In this document: positions 15,349 through 24,802 of the stretch, piece after piece
Layout of the letters: each line of letters opens with the position of its first letter
How positions within the stretch are numbered: the first letter of the stretch is position 1
Origin: Trichococcus shcherbakoviae
GTDB lineage: Bacteria; Bacillota; Bacilli; Lactobacillales; Aerococcaceae
DNA length: 64,000 bases
Direction: 5' to 3'
NCBI RefSeq assembly: GCF_963666195.1
Contig: NZ_OY762653.1
Location: 744,001-808,000, forward strand
Notes under the pieces: model-generated
The model's database searches: none
Told to the model about the DNA's origin: nothing
Seen by the model: the letters and a program-made list of their open reading frames with translations, nothing else
Made by a program: the position numbers and the translations under genes

Positions 15349-15939
15349 TCAGTACCGTTGCTCTCTTTTGCGCTTGCGCACGCGCCGGCGGTATAAGGTC
15401 GGCGCCATGCCTTCCTTTTCCTTGAATTTGCGGGAAAATTCCGCCGCGGAGGGCATCCCGACCAGTTCGGCTATTTGCTTTATGAAGCGTCCCGAGTGAA
15501 TCAGCAAGTAGCGTGCTTGATCCATCCGGACACGATCCAAGTAGTCCATCAACGAAACCCCGTAGATGCGGATGAAGATCTGCTGCAGTTCCGACGAGGG
15601 GCCATGACAGGCTTCGGCAATGCTATTCACGCTCAATGGGTGTTGATAATGGTTATGGATAAAGCGTTCGGCTTGGCCGGCCCATTCCAGATCCGTAACT
15701 GTCTTCCCGTTCGGACTGCATCTGCGGCAAGGGCTGTAGCCGCTCGCCTCGGCAGCCTCAGCTGAAGTAAAGACGCAGACATAGTTGAATTTCGGAAGCC
15801 GGGAAGGACAGGACGGCTTGCAGTACAATTGCGTATTCCTGTCCGCATAAAAGAATTGTCCATCAAAACGCTGATCCCGTTCATTGATTGCTTGCCATTG
15901 CTCCACATTCACTGCTTGTTCTGCCCTATCCGCCGCCAT
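15349..15939 (-). CDS. Ada/AdaA-type methylphosphotriester sensor with AraC HTH
   Basis: 196 residues. Residues about 20-75 are the Ada zinc domain (DGQFFYADRNTQLYCKPSCPSR ... YSPCRRCSP) with four Cys. In Ada and AdaA one of these accepts methyl groups from DNA phosphotriesters and turns the protein into an activator. Residues about 90-185 are an AraC-type double HTH (IAEACHGPSSELQQIFIRIYG; IAELVGMPSAAEFSRKFKEKEGMAP). There is no O6-methylguanine transferase domain and no adaB or glycosylase gene adjacent, so it resembles AdaA alone. It is monocistronic. Confidence 0.88.
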   Translation of the reverse strand: MAADRAEQAVNVEQWQAINERDQRFDGQFFYADRNTQLYCKPSCPSRLPKFNYVCVFTSAEAAEASGYSPCRRCSPNGKTVTDLEWAGQAERFIHNHYQHPLSVNSIAEACHGPSSELQQIFIRIYGVSLMDYLDRVRMDQARYLLIHSGRFIKQIAELVGMPSAAEFSRKFKEKEGMAPTLYRRRVRKRKREQRY

Positions 15940-16044
15940 CGTCTGGTTCCGTCCTCTTCAACTGTCATTTATGTCTGTTTCCTAATTATATTACATAAAC
16001 CCATCATATGCTTCAGTCCCTCGCGAAAAATTTATACCTTCTCG

Positions 16045-16086
16045 CAAAAAAAACAGCAGCCGCACCGAATGGCACTGCTGCTGTTT
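16045..16086 (-). terminator. Terminator of deoxynucleoside kinase gene
   Basis: AAACAGCAGC and GCTGCTGTTT arms with a 16-base loop and eight T's on the minus strand. Confidence 0.85.
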
Positions 16087-16111
16087 GATGACGACCTGAA
16101 CGATCTGTCAC

Positions 16112-16792
16112 TTATACGATATTGCTTCCGGCATAAGTCAATCCGGCCTCTTCGCTGCGGACTTCCAAGAGCGCTTTTTCGATGATGGCCATGACCTGCT
16201 CTTCATCACCGCTGTTATTGACGATGTCGAACGTATCGATGTTGATCTTGATTTTTGGACTTTGATCGTACTCCTGATACCATTGCTCATAATTTTTGAA
16301 TAGCAATTCATAGTAGGCCAACAACTCGGAATCATCCTCGATCTGCTCAAATTCACGGCCGCGCTTGCGGATATGATCCAAAATCGTCTCGAATGAACCA
16401 TCCAGATAGATCAGCAAATCCGGCGCTTTTTTGGGCATGCCTTCCAGTTCTTCCATCATGTTCGCCAACAGATCATTGTAGATATCCATCTCTTCTTGGG
16501 AGATGTTGCCTTGCAGGTGGTTGACCCGCGTGAACAGCGCGTCTTCATATATGGAACGGTCCAAGACATTATTGTCATCAGTCAATGCAGCCTTGATGCT
16601 GCGGAAACGCGTATTCAAGAAATATATTTGAAGGCTGAAAGCCCATTTTTGTGGATTATCATAAAATTTATCCAAGATCGGGTTGTAATCGACGCTTTCG
16701 AAAAAGGCCTCCGTCCCCAATCTTCTTGAAATCATTTCAGTATAAGTAGACTTTCCAGCACCTATCATTCCAGCCATTACCAGCACGCTCAA
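16112..16792 (-). CDS. Deoxynucleoside kinase (dAK/dGK family)
   Basis: 226 residues. VMAGMIGAGKSTYTEMI is the P-loop, NVLDRSIYEDALF the DRS motif for substrate and catalysis, and HIRKRGREFEQ the lid Arg segment. The family phosphorylates deoxyadenosine, deoxyguanosine or deoxycytidine in salvage; Lactobacillales usually have such enzymes. The specific base cannot be read from motifs. It is monocistronic on the minus strand with its own terminator. Confidence 0.9.
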   Translation of the reverse strand: MSVLVMAGMIGAGKSTYTEMISRRLGTEAFFESVDYNPILDKFYDNPQKWAFSLQIYFLNTRFRSIKAALTDDNNVLDRSIYEDALFTRVNHLQGNISQEEMDIYNDLLANMMEELEGMPKKAPDLLIYLDGSFETILDHIRKRGREFEQIEDDSELLAYYELLFKNYEQWYQEYDQSPKIKINIDTFDIVNNSGDEEQVMAIIEKALLEVRSEEAGLTYAGSNIV

Positions 16793-17022
16793 TCATATCC
16801 CTTCCTTTGGTGTTATCTGATTATTTCCGTATTTTATATTACTTCCGATCCACTAGTTCGCGGAACAACATTTAGTATCATACCATGCCTTCAAATCGAG
16901 ATATAGTGTTTTTTTGATTAGAAAATCCACTTCCAGCCCAAAAATGACCCGTGTTTCTTGCTCCCGAAAACACTGGTCAAACGAGCCGAAATAAACTATG
17001 CTAGAAAAAAAGGAGGATGCCC

Positions 17023-17994
17023 ATGAGTTTGAACCATCGCACCATCAAAATCGCTTTTGCGACAGTCATCGCCATTCTGATTGCGCAATTTTTCCAGTTG
17101 AATTATTCCGTTGCAGCCGGGGTCATCGCGATCCTCAGTGTGCTGGACACCAAAAAATCTTCCGTCCTGACGGCACTGCAGCGGATTGCCTCCACAGTGC
17201 TGGCATTGACGATCGCGACGATCCTGTTCCGCCTCTTCGGCTTCCACATCGTCGTGTTCGGCGTCTACCTGCTGTTTTACGTACCGTTGGCCTACCGCTT
17301 CAATCTGCAATCCGGCATAGCGCCGTGTTCGGTGCTAGTGACGCATCTGTTGCTGGAAAAGCAGACAAGCTTTCCTTGGCTTCTGAACGAACTAGCCCTG
17401 ATGATGATCGGCGCCGGCGTGGCTATTTTGTTCAATCTGTACATGCCCTCCAAAGCGAGCCAGATCATTTTGCTTCGGGAACAAGTGGAGACGCAGATGA
17501 AGGAAGTGTTGCATAGTTTCAGCGTCGCCCTTCGCGAGGGGGATGACCGCAACCAAAGCAAGTTATTGGACGAATTGGATGATCAATTGGAAAAATACAG
17601 GCAGGTCGTCTATGCCGAATTCGACAATCAGTTGCTGGACCAATCGACCTATAATATCCGCTACTTCGATATGCGCAGCGAGCAGGTCACCATCCTGAAA
17701 TATATGGCTACCAACCTTGGATTATGCGCGCTGCCGACAAGCGAAAACAAGATTTTGGCTGGCCTGTTCTTCCTGACTGCCGCCCAGCTGCATGAGCAGA
17801 ACACCGGGATTTATCTGATGGAGGACATCGATTCATTGCTGCAATCATTCCGCGAAAGCGAGTTGCCGGCCACCCGTGCGGAGTTCGAAAATCGTGCCAT
17901 CCTGTTCCAGTTGCTGAACGACTTCAGACGCTTCATCCAGACGAAAAAAATATTCTACGAAGAGTACGCAGCGGAAATAATTACTAAAAAATGA
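17023..17994 (+). CDS. Aromatic acid exporter family membrane protein (ArAE_1/DUF939)
   Basis: 323 residues from ATG at 17023; an ATG two codons earlier abuts GGAGG and is not used. The first 140 residues hold about four to six membrane segments (IKIAFATVIAILIAQFFQLNYSVAAGVIAILSV with the typical GVIA motif). The remaining 180 are a soluble, charged C-terminal domain (ArAE_1_C) with a coiled-coil-like start. Relatives are half-size FUSC-type transporters linked to efflux of aromatic acids; the substrate here is unknown. The gene precedes the T-box leader and has no clear terminator of its own. Confidence 0.85.
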   Translation: MSLNHRTIKIAFATVIAILIAQFFQLNYSVAAGVIAILSVLDTKKSSVLTALQRIASTVLALTIATILFRLFGFHIVVFGVYLLFYVPLAYRFNLQSGIAPCSVLVTHLLLEKQTSFPWLLNELALMMIGAGVAILFNLYMPSKASQIILLREQVETQMKEVLHSFSVALREGDDRNQSKLLDELDDQLEKYRQVVYAEFDNQLLDQSTYNIRYFDMRSEQVTILKYMATNLGLCALPTSENKILAGLFFLTAAQLHEQNTGIYLMEDIDSLLQSFRESELPATRAEFENRAILFQLLNDFRRFIQTKKIFYEEYAAEIITKK

Positions 17995-18013
17995 ATTTTC
18001 CATGAGAAAACAT

Positions 18014-18042
18014 TTGACACTTACTAATCGTGTTGTTATTAT
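18014..18042 (+). promoter_or_regulatory. Promoter of T-box leader
   Basis: TTGACA (18014-18019), a 17-base spacer, TATTAT (18037-18042). It begins 20 bases after the upstream stop codon. Confidence 0.85.
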
Positions 18043-18049
18043 GTATATA

Positions 18050-18353
18050 AATTCAAACAACCTCACGGTGAAAAGAAGAGTACGGATAACGGAAATGCAC
18101 AGAGAACCTCGGCAGCTGAGAAGAGGACAGGAAAGTCATCCAGAAAATGGTCTTAGAGTGATTGGTTTGCGAACGCCTTATGGCCTCAGCAAACCACGTC
18201 CGCATACGTTACAATGCCGCAGTATAACAAGACAGAACGGTCGTCTTGCGTACTGACTGAGGGGGCATGCGCGAGCATACCCTGAACCAAGGTGGTATCA
18301 CGATGAGCAATCATACGTCCTTGCACAGCAATGTGCAGGGGCGTATTTTTTTT
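18050..18353 (+). ncRNA. T-box riboswitch leader (probable tRNA-Met sensor)
   Basis: The 18285-18302 segment AACCAAGGTGGTATCACG is the T-box antiterminator core that pairs with the uncharged tRNA acceptor end. It is followed by a terminator with ACGTCC/GGGCGT and TTGCAC/GTGCAG stems and eight T's (18312-18353). The upstream part contains the AGAGA...GCTGAGAAGAGG features of Stem I. Because it controls a MetE-like gene, Met is the likely specificity. ATG at 18147-18149 is a candidate specifier, but I did not fold the whole leader, so the codon is not confirmed. Confidence 0.85.
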
Positions 18354-18404
18354 ACTGTACGATATCGTTTGACAAAAAATAAAAATTGAAAGAAGGAAAA
18401 TAAC

Positions 18405-19505
18405 ATGACAACAGCACAAAAAACAACAACTTTACCATTCAGAGCCGACCACGTAGGGAGCTTTTTACGCACGGAACCATTGAAGGAAGCACGTTTGAAA
18501 TTTGCAGCCGGCGAAATCGACGCAGCCGCTTTGGACCAAGTGGAAACAGAAGAAATCACGAAATTGGTCAAAGATCAAAAGGAAAATGGTTTGAAAGGTT
18601 TCACTGATGGCGAATTCCGTCGCTCTTGGTGGCATATCGATTTCATCGAAAACCTGAACGGGTTTGAAGGCTATGTGCCGGAACACGGCTATGATTTCGG
18701 GGATGTTGAAGTCCGCAAGTATGCTTTCCGCAACGTCGGCAAAATCTCCTTCAATCCGAACCACCCTTTTCTGGCTGCATTCAAATCATTGAACGAAATC
18801 GTCGGTGATCAAGGCGTGACGAAATTCACGATCCCTAGCCCGAACGAAGTTTTCTATCCAGGCTACCGCAACGAAGAAATCTATCCTTCAGTTGAAGCGT
18901 ACCAAGCCGACGTGCAACAAGCCTACATCGACGCTGTCCAAGCTTTCTACGACCTGGGCTGCCGTTACCTGCAATTGGACGATGTGCACTGGGGCTTCCT
19001 TTGCAACTTCGCGAATGATTCGGAAGAGTACAAAGCTTCCAAACGCGTTGCTGCTGAGAATGTTCAAGCCATCATCGAAGCAAAACCGGCTGATCTTGTC
19101 TTGACGACGCATGTCTGTCGCGGTAACTACAAATCCCATCACTCTTTGGAAGGCGCTTATGATCCGATTGCAGAAGAACTGTTCGGACAAACAAGTTTTG
19201 ACGGTTACTTCCTGGAGTATGATACCGATCGTTCCGGCGGTTTCGAACCACTTGCCTTCTTCAAAGGCAAAGGCCGCATCGTATTAGGCCTGGTTACTTC
19301 GAAGACAGCTGAGCTGGAAGACAAAGAAGAAATCAAAGCCCGCATCAAAGAGGCCAGCAAATATGTTCCTTTGGATCAATTAGCGTTGAGCCCGCAATGC
19401 GGATTCGCCTCCACCGAAGAAGGCAACTTGCTGACGGAAGAAGAACAATGGGCTAAAGTACACCACGTTGTGGAAATCGCCAAAGAAGTTTGGCCCGAAG
19501 ACTAA
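18405..19505 (+). CDS. Cobalamin-independent methionine synthase family protein (YxjG/YxjH-like)
   Basis: 366 residues, about half of full MetE, matching the short C-terminal-domain type (YxjG/YxjH of Bacillus). FRADHVGSFLRTEPLKEAR, FTDGEFRRSWWHIDF, YLQLDDVHWGF and LTTHVCRGNYKS are family motifs; His/Cys in THVCRGN and Cys in SPQCGF (LALSPQCGFAS) are candidate zinc ligands. It probably methylates homocysteine or a related thiol using a simple methyl donor. It is preceded by AAGGAAA and a T-box leader and followed by a strong terminator, so it is a single-gene methionine-responsive unit. Confidence 0.9.
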   Translation: MTTAQKTTTLPFRADHVGSFLRTEPLKEARLKFAAGEIDAAALDQVETEEITKLVKDQKENGLKGFTDGEFRRSWWHIDFIENLNGFEGYVPEHGYDFGDVEVRKYAFRNVGKISFNPNHPFLAAFKSLNEIVGDQGVTKFTIPSPNEVFYPGYRNEEIYPSVEAYQADVQQAYIDAVQAFYDLGCRYLQLDDVHWGFLCNFANDSEEYKASKRVAAENVQAIIEAKPADLVLTTHVCRGNYKSHHSLEGAYDPIAEELFGQTSFDGYFLEYDTDRSGGFEPLAFFKGKGRIVLGLVTSKTAELEDKEEIKARIKEASKYVPLDQLALSPQCGFASTEEGNLLTEEEQWAKVHHVVEIAKEVWPED

Positions 19506-19517
19506 TCGTTATATTCG

Positions 19518-19550
19518 AAAACGCACAATCTGCTGATTGTGCGTTTTTTT
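19518..19550 (+). terminator. Terminator of MetE-like gene
   Basis: AACGCACAATC and GATTGTGCGTT with a TGCT loop, then seven T's. The A run on the other side may let it act for the convergent patatin gene. Confidence 0.92.
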
Positions 19551-19572
19551 GGTGTGGTTTGGGTACCCTTGC

Positions 19573-20481
19573 TTATCCCTGCCCTGTTGTGTTTTCCAAC
19601 ATGCTGTAGTCGATTGGATTATTCTGCAGCATCTCATTGGCGATGGCGATGACATCCGGACCGGCACCCACTTTGAATACCAACTGCGGTTCAATCGCGA
19701 AGTTCACTTGTATATCCGCCTGTTTCGTCAATTGGCGATCCATCTGCCGGATCAGGATATCCAAACTTTGGATCGCGACATTGAACGGGGATTCCAGTTG
19801 CCGGTCGACCGCGTCATAGATCATCGACACGGACATCAGCACACTGAAGAGCGAACGGTCAAAAAGAGGGATGGGCAAATTCATCATCACCCCGCCATCA
19901 ACCAACTGTCTCCCGTCGATTTCCGCAGTAGAAAAGACCATCGGAAACGCACAGGACGCAGCTACGGCCACTCCCAATTCGATATCCTGCGGGTAGATGA
20001 GCCAATCTCCAGTCGGGCTCGTGAAAAACTCGGGTTTGTTGGTGAAAACAATCAATTCGCTTGTATGGATATCAACAGTTGTGATCGCGATAGGCAACCG
20101 GCAGTCGGAAAGCATTCGGCAGCCGATTTTTTCAAATAATTGACAGGCCATCTGTTGTAGATTCTGCAATTCAACGAAGCCATTATTGTGTTCCCGTACA
20201 TGCTGAAAGAGCAGATAGGCGGGCCGGCTGAAAACGCCGCGATCCGCAAATTCCCGTTCCTCTTCCAATAAGGTTTCCTCGATCTCGGATGCCGTAAGCC
20301 CGCTGGCCACCAAAGCCGCTATGACCGCCCCCATCGAAGTGCCTGCGACGGCATCGATTTTGACGTGATGCTTTTCCAGATCATGAAGGACGGCAAGCTG
20401 TGCAAAGGACTTCAGGCCGCCTCCAGCCAGACTGAGTCCAAACAGTCCCTTGCCTTTTTCTGCTTGTTCAGGCGTTTCCAT
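19573..20481 (-). CDS. Patatin-like phospholipase
   Basis: 302 residues from METPEQAEKGK (20481), preceded by AAGGAAGGG at good spacing; upstream in-frame starts to 20586 lack support. GLSLAGGGLKSFAQLAVL is the oxyanion-hole glycine loop, AVAGTSMGAVIAAL carries the nucleophile Ser in GxSxG, and LVDGGVMMNLPI the catalytic Asp in DGG. All parts of the Ser-Asp dyad are thus present. Bacterial relatives hydrolyse phospholipid or other acyl esters. No signal peptide is seen, so it is cytoplasmic or membrane-peripheral. The substrate is unknown. Confidence 0.9.
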   Translation of the reverse strand: METPEQAEKGKGLFGLSLAGGGLKSFAQLAVLHDLEKHHVKIDAVAGTSMGAVIAALVASGLTASEIEETLLEEEREFADRGVFSRPAYLLFQHVREHNNGFVELQNLQQMACQLFEKIGCRMLSDCRLPIAITTVDIHTSELIVFTNKPEFFTSPTGDWLIYPQDIELGVAVAASCAFPMVFSTAEIDGRQLVDGGVMMNLPIPLFDRSLFSVLMSVSMIYDAVDRQLESPFNVAIQSLDILIRQMDRQLTKQADIQVNFAIEPQLVFKVGAGPDVIAIANEMLQNNPIDYSMLENTTGQG

Positions 20482-20583
20482 ATGCATTCCCTTCCTTCGC
20501 GTTCTTTCACTGTCATTATCCTCTATTTCAGCGGAATCCACAAAAAGAAACAATGTTGAAGGCTCGCCAACTCCGGCACAACG

Positions 20584-20610
20584 CAAAAAAGCGGCATTCA
20601 GCCGCTTTTC
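20584..20610 (-). terminator. Terminator of EamA transporter gene
   Basis: AAAGCGGC and GCCGCTTT with a five-base loop and six T's on the minus strand, ten bases after the stop. Confidence 0.88.
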
Positions 20611-20619
20611 CGCATAAAA

Positions 20620-21513
20620 CTATTCGAAGCCTAAGATAAAGATCCCTACCATGATCATCGCAATGACTGCGTATTGTTTTGCAGTCAGTTTTTCCTTCAA
20701 GAAGATCCACGAAAGGATGACGGACACCATACTATAGGAAGAAATCAGCGGCGCAACGATAACTGCATTTGCGCTGATCGCAAAAACATAGAAGAACTGC
20801 CCCAATGTTTCAAAGATGGCTGCCAAGCCGCGGTCTTTTTGATCGCGCAAAGCAAAGGTTTCCTTCTTGATCAAGACTAGATAAATCCAAGCCACAACCG
20901 CTACAATCAGCCAAGTCATTTCATAAGAAATGTTCGCCTGCATTTCGTCCATCCCTCTGTCGAAGACCCACGCATCCGCGAAAGTCCCTAGGGAATCGAT
21001 CAATGCATATCCTAGAGGGAACAACAAAGCGATCGCGCCGTATTTGTATTTACGATCCACCATTTCCTTGTTCTCTTTCTTTTCTGCCTCAGCAAAACGT
21101 TGCTCGAATACCGACAGCAAGATGACGCCGAATGTGATCAAGCCTACCGCAAAAAACTGGAGGCCCGTCATGGATTGGCCCAAGAAAATAAAAGTCAGCA
21201 AGCCCGATATCGCGCCGGACGAGTTCTGTACAGGTGAAGAGATCGATAATTCCAGAAACCGCAGACCGGCGTAGCCGACCGCCATCGATAAGATGTACAA
21301 CGCCGAAACCGGCAGGTACGTGATCATGTTGCTCGGATCGTAGACCACTCCCGAAGTCAGCATGACGTAGACCGCATGGATCCCCATGACCGCACCGACC
21401 ATGATGACGATCTTCAGATAACTGTATTTATCTTTCGGATCGCTCCCCTTTTTATAAAACAAATCCGCGGTGCCCCAGGCCAAAACGGAAACTATCGCAA
21501 ATAAAAACCACAT
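20620..21513 (-). CDS. EamA/DMT superfamily transporter
   Basis: 297 residues with ten predicted membrane segments in two five-helix EamA repeats. The N-terminal repeat begins MWFLFAIVSVLAWGTADLFYK, and the second contains the SSYSMVSVILSWIFLKEKLT signature near the end. A charged loop of about 20 residues (EQRFAEAEKKENKEMVDRKYK) separates them. Members move small metabolites or sugars; the substrate cannot be inferred. It is a single-gene unit. Confidence 0.88.
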   Translation of the reverse strand: MWFLFAIVSVLAWGTADLFYKKGSDPKDKYSYLKIVIMVGAVMGIHAVYVMLTSGVVYDPSNMITYLPVSALYILSMAVGYAGLRFLELSISSPVQNSSGAISGLLTFIFLGQSMTGLQFFAVGLITFGVILLSVFEQRFAEAEKKENKEMVDRKYKYGAIALLFPLGYALIDSLGTFADAWVFDRGMDEMQANISYEMTWLIVAVVAWIYLVLIKKETFALRDQKDRGLAAIFETLGQFFYVFAISANAVIVAPLISSYSMVSVILSWIFLKEKLTAKQYAVIAMIMVGIFILGFE

Positions 21514-21737
21514 ACTCCATCCATCCCTTATAAAATAATTTCTAAAACTTACTTACTAATTATACTGGAAGGATGGAGAATGCAATAAAAATAACGCAAT
21601 GTTAACAATATATTAACAGACTTATCATAAGCGGCAGTCAACATTGTCGCTTACGATAGATAATTAATGCGTGTTTCTGTACCCTGCAAAACGGAATCGG
21701 CACCGGATATTCATCCCCTACGATGCCGCTTCAAGGG

Positions 21738-22238
21738 TCAGTCGCGCACTCTTTTGCCCATGTAGACGAGGTCGCGTTCGATGCCGTCAAGCTCGGCTAC
21801 TCTCGGTAAATATCCCCATTGTTCGAAGCCAAATTTTTTCATCAGCCCGATGCTTGGTGCATTGTGGCCGAAGATGAGGCAGACCAGATTGGTGATGTCC
21901 AACTCGTCGCAGGCAGCCAACACTGTTTCCATGATCTGCGTGCCCATTTTTTTACCGCGGTAGTCTTCATGGATATAGATGCTCAATTCTGCTGTCTTGT
22001 CGTAAGCGGCGCGCTCGTGGAAAGCCTGAAAGCTCACCCAAGCGCAGATTTTCCCATCCTCTTCAAAAACCCAGATCGGTCTGTAGCTCGGCGAATGGTC
22101 CAGGAACCAGCCCATTTTTTGTTTGACGGTCACCGGTTCCAAATCGGCCGTCACCATCCGGCTAGGAATCGTCTGGTTGTAGATGGCGACGATATCTTCT
22201 ACATCGTCCAAAGTTGCGTTTCTATGTGTAAGGGTCAT
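21738..22238 (-). CDS. GNAT N-acetyltransferase (phosphinothricin acetyltransferase-like)
   Basis: 166 residues. RNATLDDVEDIVAIYNQTI is the N-terminal strand-helix of the PAT/YwnH group, AELSIYIHEDYRGKKMGTQIMETVL contains the acetyl-CoA pyrophosphate loop (RGKKMG), and NAPSIGLMKKFGFEQWGYLPRVAELDG is the usual C-terminal part. Relatives acetylate phosphinothricin, methionine sulfone/sulfoximine or other amines. The natural substrate is unknown. The gene is monocistronic. Confidence 0.88.
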   Translation of the reverse strand: MTLTHRNATLDDVEDIVAIYNQTIPSRMVTADLEPVTVKQKMGWFLDHSPSYRPIWVFEEDGKICAWVSFQAFHERAAYDKTAELSIYIHEDYRGKKMGTQIMETVLAACDELDITNLVCLIFGHNAPSIGLMKKFGFEQWGYLPRVAELDGIERDLVYMGKRVRD

Positions 22239-22454
22239 TTGTTTATTCCTCCAAAAATCAAAAATTCACAGCCCGACTTCTCGAAGGACTATACGCTATT
22301 TTACCAGTTTGTCGCAGTGATGTGCTATCTATTTTCAGAGGGGTGGAAAAATAGTGTTTGCCTGCCCCCAATTTCTGCAGGATTGCCACAGTTTTTCGTA
22401 ATCTTCCCAATGAAAATCGGTTATACTGGATACAAGAATGGGGTGGATTAAATT

Positions 22455-23156
22455 ATGAATGAAGAAATATATATCGCAGAAGATGAAGATGGCATCCGTT
22501 TGACGGTGAAGACATTTTTGGAGAGCGAGGGCTATGTGGTCTCCGACTTTCCGAACGGCGATCTGCTCTACGATGCTTTCCTGAACAAACAACCGGACCT
22601 GGTCATCCTGGATGTGATGATGCCGGGATCGAGCGGCTTCGAGATCACAAAAAAAATCCGCGACGTCAGTTCGGTTCCGATCATCATTCTGACTGCAAAA
22701 GACAGCGATATGGATTATGCGACGGGCATCAACCTTGGCAGTGATGATTACTTCACGAAGCCTTTCAGTGCCATCGCCTTGAATATGCGCGTGAAAGCGA
22801 TGCTGCGCCGCATCAAGATGGATCAGGAACGCATGCCTTCCCGTCAGGAAGAAGCGACGCTGCGGATCGGCGATATCGAAATCGATCTGGCCGCCATGTC
22901 CGTCAAACAAAATGGTGTCTCCCTCAACCTGACACCGAATGAATACAATGTGTTCGTTTATCTTATAGAAAACAAAAACCGTGCCGTTTCAAGGGACGAA
23001 CTTTTGGACTCGATCTGGGGCTACGGCAAGGACATCGAGACGCGGGCCTGCGATGATACAGTCAGAAGGCTGCGCAAAAAACTGGCCGGTTCCACAGTCG
23101 AGATCGAGACCGTTTGGGGATTCGGCTTCACCGTGAAGGAGTCGTCTGCAGGATGA
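22455..23156 (+). CDS. OmpR-family response regulator
   Basis: 233 residues: a receiver domain (acidic pocket EDED at 9-12, phospho-acceptor Asp53 in VILDVMMPG, Lys in FTKPF) and a C-terminal winged helix (LTPNEYNVFVYLIENKNRAVSRDELLDSIWG ... TRACDDTVRRLRKKL). It pairs with the kinase that overlaps its stop codon. The downstream VTC-DUF4956-lipoprotein block on the same strand makes that block a plausible target, although a terminator and a 200-base gap separate them. Confidence 0.94.
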   Translation: MNEEIYIAEDEDGIRLTVKTFLESEGYVVSDFPNGDLLYDAFLNKQPDLVILDVMMPGSSGFEITKKIRDVSSVPIIILTAKDSDMDYATGINLGSDDYFTKPFSAIALNMRVKAMLRRIKMDQERMPSRQEEATLRIGDIEIDLAAMSVKQNGVSLNLTPNEYNVFVYLIENKNRAVSRDELLDSIWGYGKDIETRACDDTVRRLRKKLAGSTVEIETVWGFGFTVKESSAG

Positions 23157-24586
23157 AGATGAAGACATCAAAAAAAAGTTTGAAGATCCGGCTTCTGACG
23201 ACCATCACTTTATTATTGGCGGCCGTCTTTGCCTTCATTTATCTGGTGTTCAATTTTTTCTTTACCCAGTACATCGAAACGACAGCTGACTCATTGCTTG
23301 CCGAAGCGAGACAAAATTACATCGAGCGTCCCTTCGATGAGGACAAAAAGTTGGAACCGGAACCCGCTTCATCAGATGGGAGCATTGTGGATGAACCCCG
23401 GGAAAAAAATCCTGAACCGCATACGGCCTTCTCATCCAGCGTCCAAAAAACGATCATTTCCGAAGATTTCGAAATACTGTTCCCACAGATCCAGGACACC
23501 GGATTCAGTGAAGATGATTCGTTGACGAATTTCGTTTCCGGATTGGAAAGTTCCGACATCACGCTGGCATTGACAGCCGATGGGAATTTGGAATTGGAGG
23601 ATAATCTCTACTACTATTCCATCGCTCCCAACGCCGAGGAGGACGGGACCTATGCGGTATTCTTCCTGAACATGTCCGATCTGTTCGTCTTCGAGCAGAA
23701 CCTGAATCAGATCCTTTTGATCATCATGCTGATTGGGCTGGTGACCATCGCAACCATCACCTACCTGCTCGTTTCAAGGATCACGAAACCTTTGCAGACG
23801 CTGGCCTTGTTCGCGAAAGAGATCGGTGAAGGAAACTATCAGACGATCGATGAGGAATTCATCGATCTGGAGCTCCATGAGCTGAAGACGACCATGAACG
23901 AGACCACCAAAAAACTCAAGCTGTACGACGCCGATCAGCGCACGTTCTTCCAGAACGCTTCGCATGAATTGCGGACACCGTTGCAGATCATCAAGACAAA
24001 CGCGGAAGGCATCGAAATCGGCATCATCGATGACAAAAAAGGCGCCATCGCGATCAAAAACGAGACCGACAAACTCGGCACTCTTGTTGAGGATATCCTC
24101 TATCTGTCGCGACTGGAGACCCGTTCATCGGATCGGTTGACCGCCACCAACGATATCCGTGAAACATTGGGCTATACCGCTGAACGCTACGCCAGCGTCA
24201 GCAATCAAAAAAATCTGCAAGTGCTGTTCGACTTCCAGAAGGATCCTGTCCTGTTCCATTACGATGAGCGAGACTTTGAACGGGCCTTCCAGAATCTCAT
24301 CTCCAACGCCCTGCGTTACGCAAAAGGCATCATCCGTTTGGGCTGCAAGGAGATAGATAACCGGATCATGATCACCATCTACAATGATGGCGAACCGATT
24401 TCCAAGACAGACCTGCCGCATATTTTCGATCGCTTCTACAAAGGTAATAAAGGCGTGCACGGCATCGGGCTCTCCATCGTGCAATCGATCGTGCAGACTT
24501 ACGGCGGACGCATAGAAGTCATGTCTTCCGCAAAAGGAACAACTTTCACAATCATCCTGCCGCAACAAAACAAATCTAATAAATAG
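23153..24586 (+). CDS. Sensor histidine kinase
   Basis: 477 residues from ATG at 23153, overlapping the regulator's TGA. Helix 1 (residues about 10-35), an extracellular sensor of about 155 residues rich in acidic residues, helix 2 (IILLIIMLIGLVTIATITYLL-like, residues about 195-215), HAMP, then FFQNASHELRTPLQIIK with the phospho-His. FQNLISNALRYAKG (N box) and KGVHGIGLSIVQ (G box) complete the ATPase. The extracytoplasmic sensor is not a domain I recognise. Confidence 0.93.
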   Translation: MKMKTSKKSLKIRLLTTITLLLAAVFAFIYLVFNFFFTQYIETTADSLLAEARQNYIERPFDEDKKLEPEPASSDGSIVDEPREKNPEPHTAFSSSVQKTIISEDFEILFPQIQDTGFSEDDSLTNFVSGLESSDITLALTADGNLELEDNLYYYSIAPNAEEDGTYAVFFLNMSDLFVFEQNLNQILLIIMLIGLVTIATITYLLVSRITKPLQTLALFAKEIGEGNYQTIDEEFIDLELHELKTTMNETTKKLKLYDADQRTFFQNASHELRTPLQIIKTNAEGIEIGIIDDKKGAIAIKNETDKLGTLVEDILYLSRLETRSSDRLTATNDIRETLGYTAERYASVSNQKNLQVLFDFQKDPVLFHYDERDFERAFQNLISNALRYAKGIIRLGCKEIDNRIMITIYNDGEPISKTDLPHIFDRFYKGNKGVHGIGLSIVQSIVQTYGGRIEVMSSAKGTTFTIILPQQNKSNK

Positions 24587-24597
24587 AATCTGAGAAT

Positions 24598-24649
24598 AAG
24601 GACCGAAACACTGACCGCCCCCATAGGCCAGCGTTTCGGTCCTTTTTTT
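24598..24649 (+). terminator. Terminator of two-component operon
   Basis: AAGGACCGAAAC and GTTTCGGTCCTT arms with a loop of about 20 bases, then seven T's. Confidence 0.9.
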
Positions 24650-24802
24650 GCATTGGGATGCGGTGCTCTATCAACTTTACGCATCTTTCCGCTCAATTTG
24701 CTCCATTTTTGCAACAACTCTCTGCCCTGTTTACGGAGAATTGTTTCCCAGATCGGCATAGAATAAGGACATCAAGAGAAACAAGAAACGAGGTCGAGCG
24801 TT

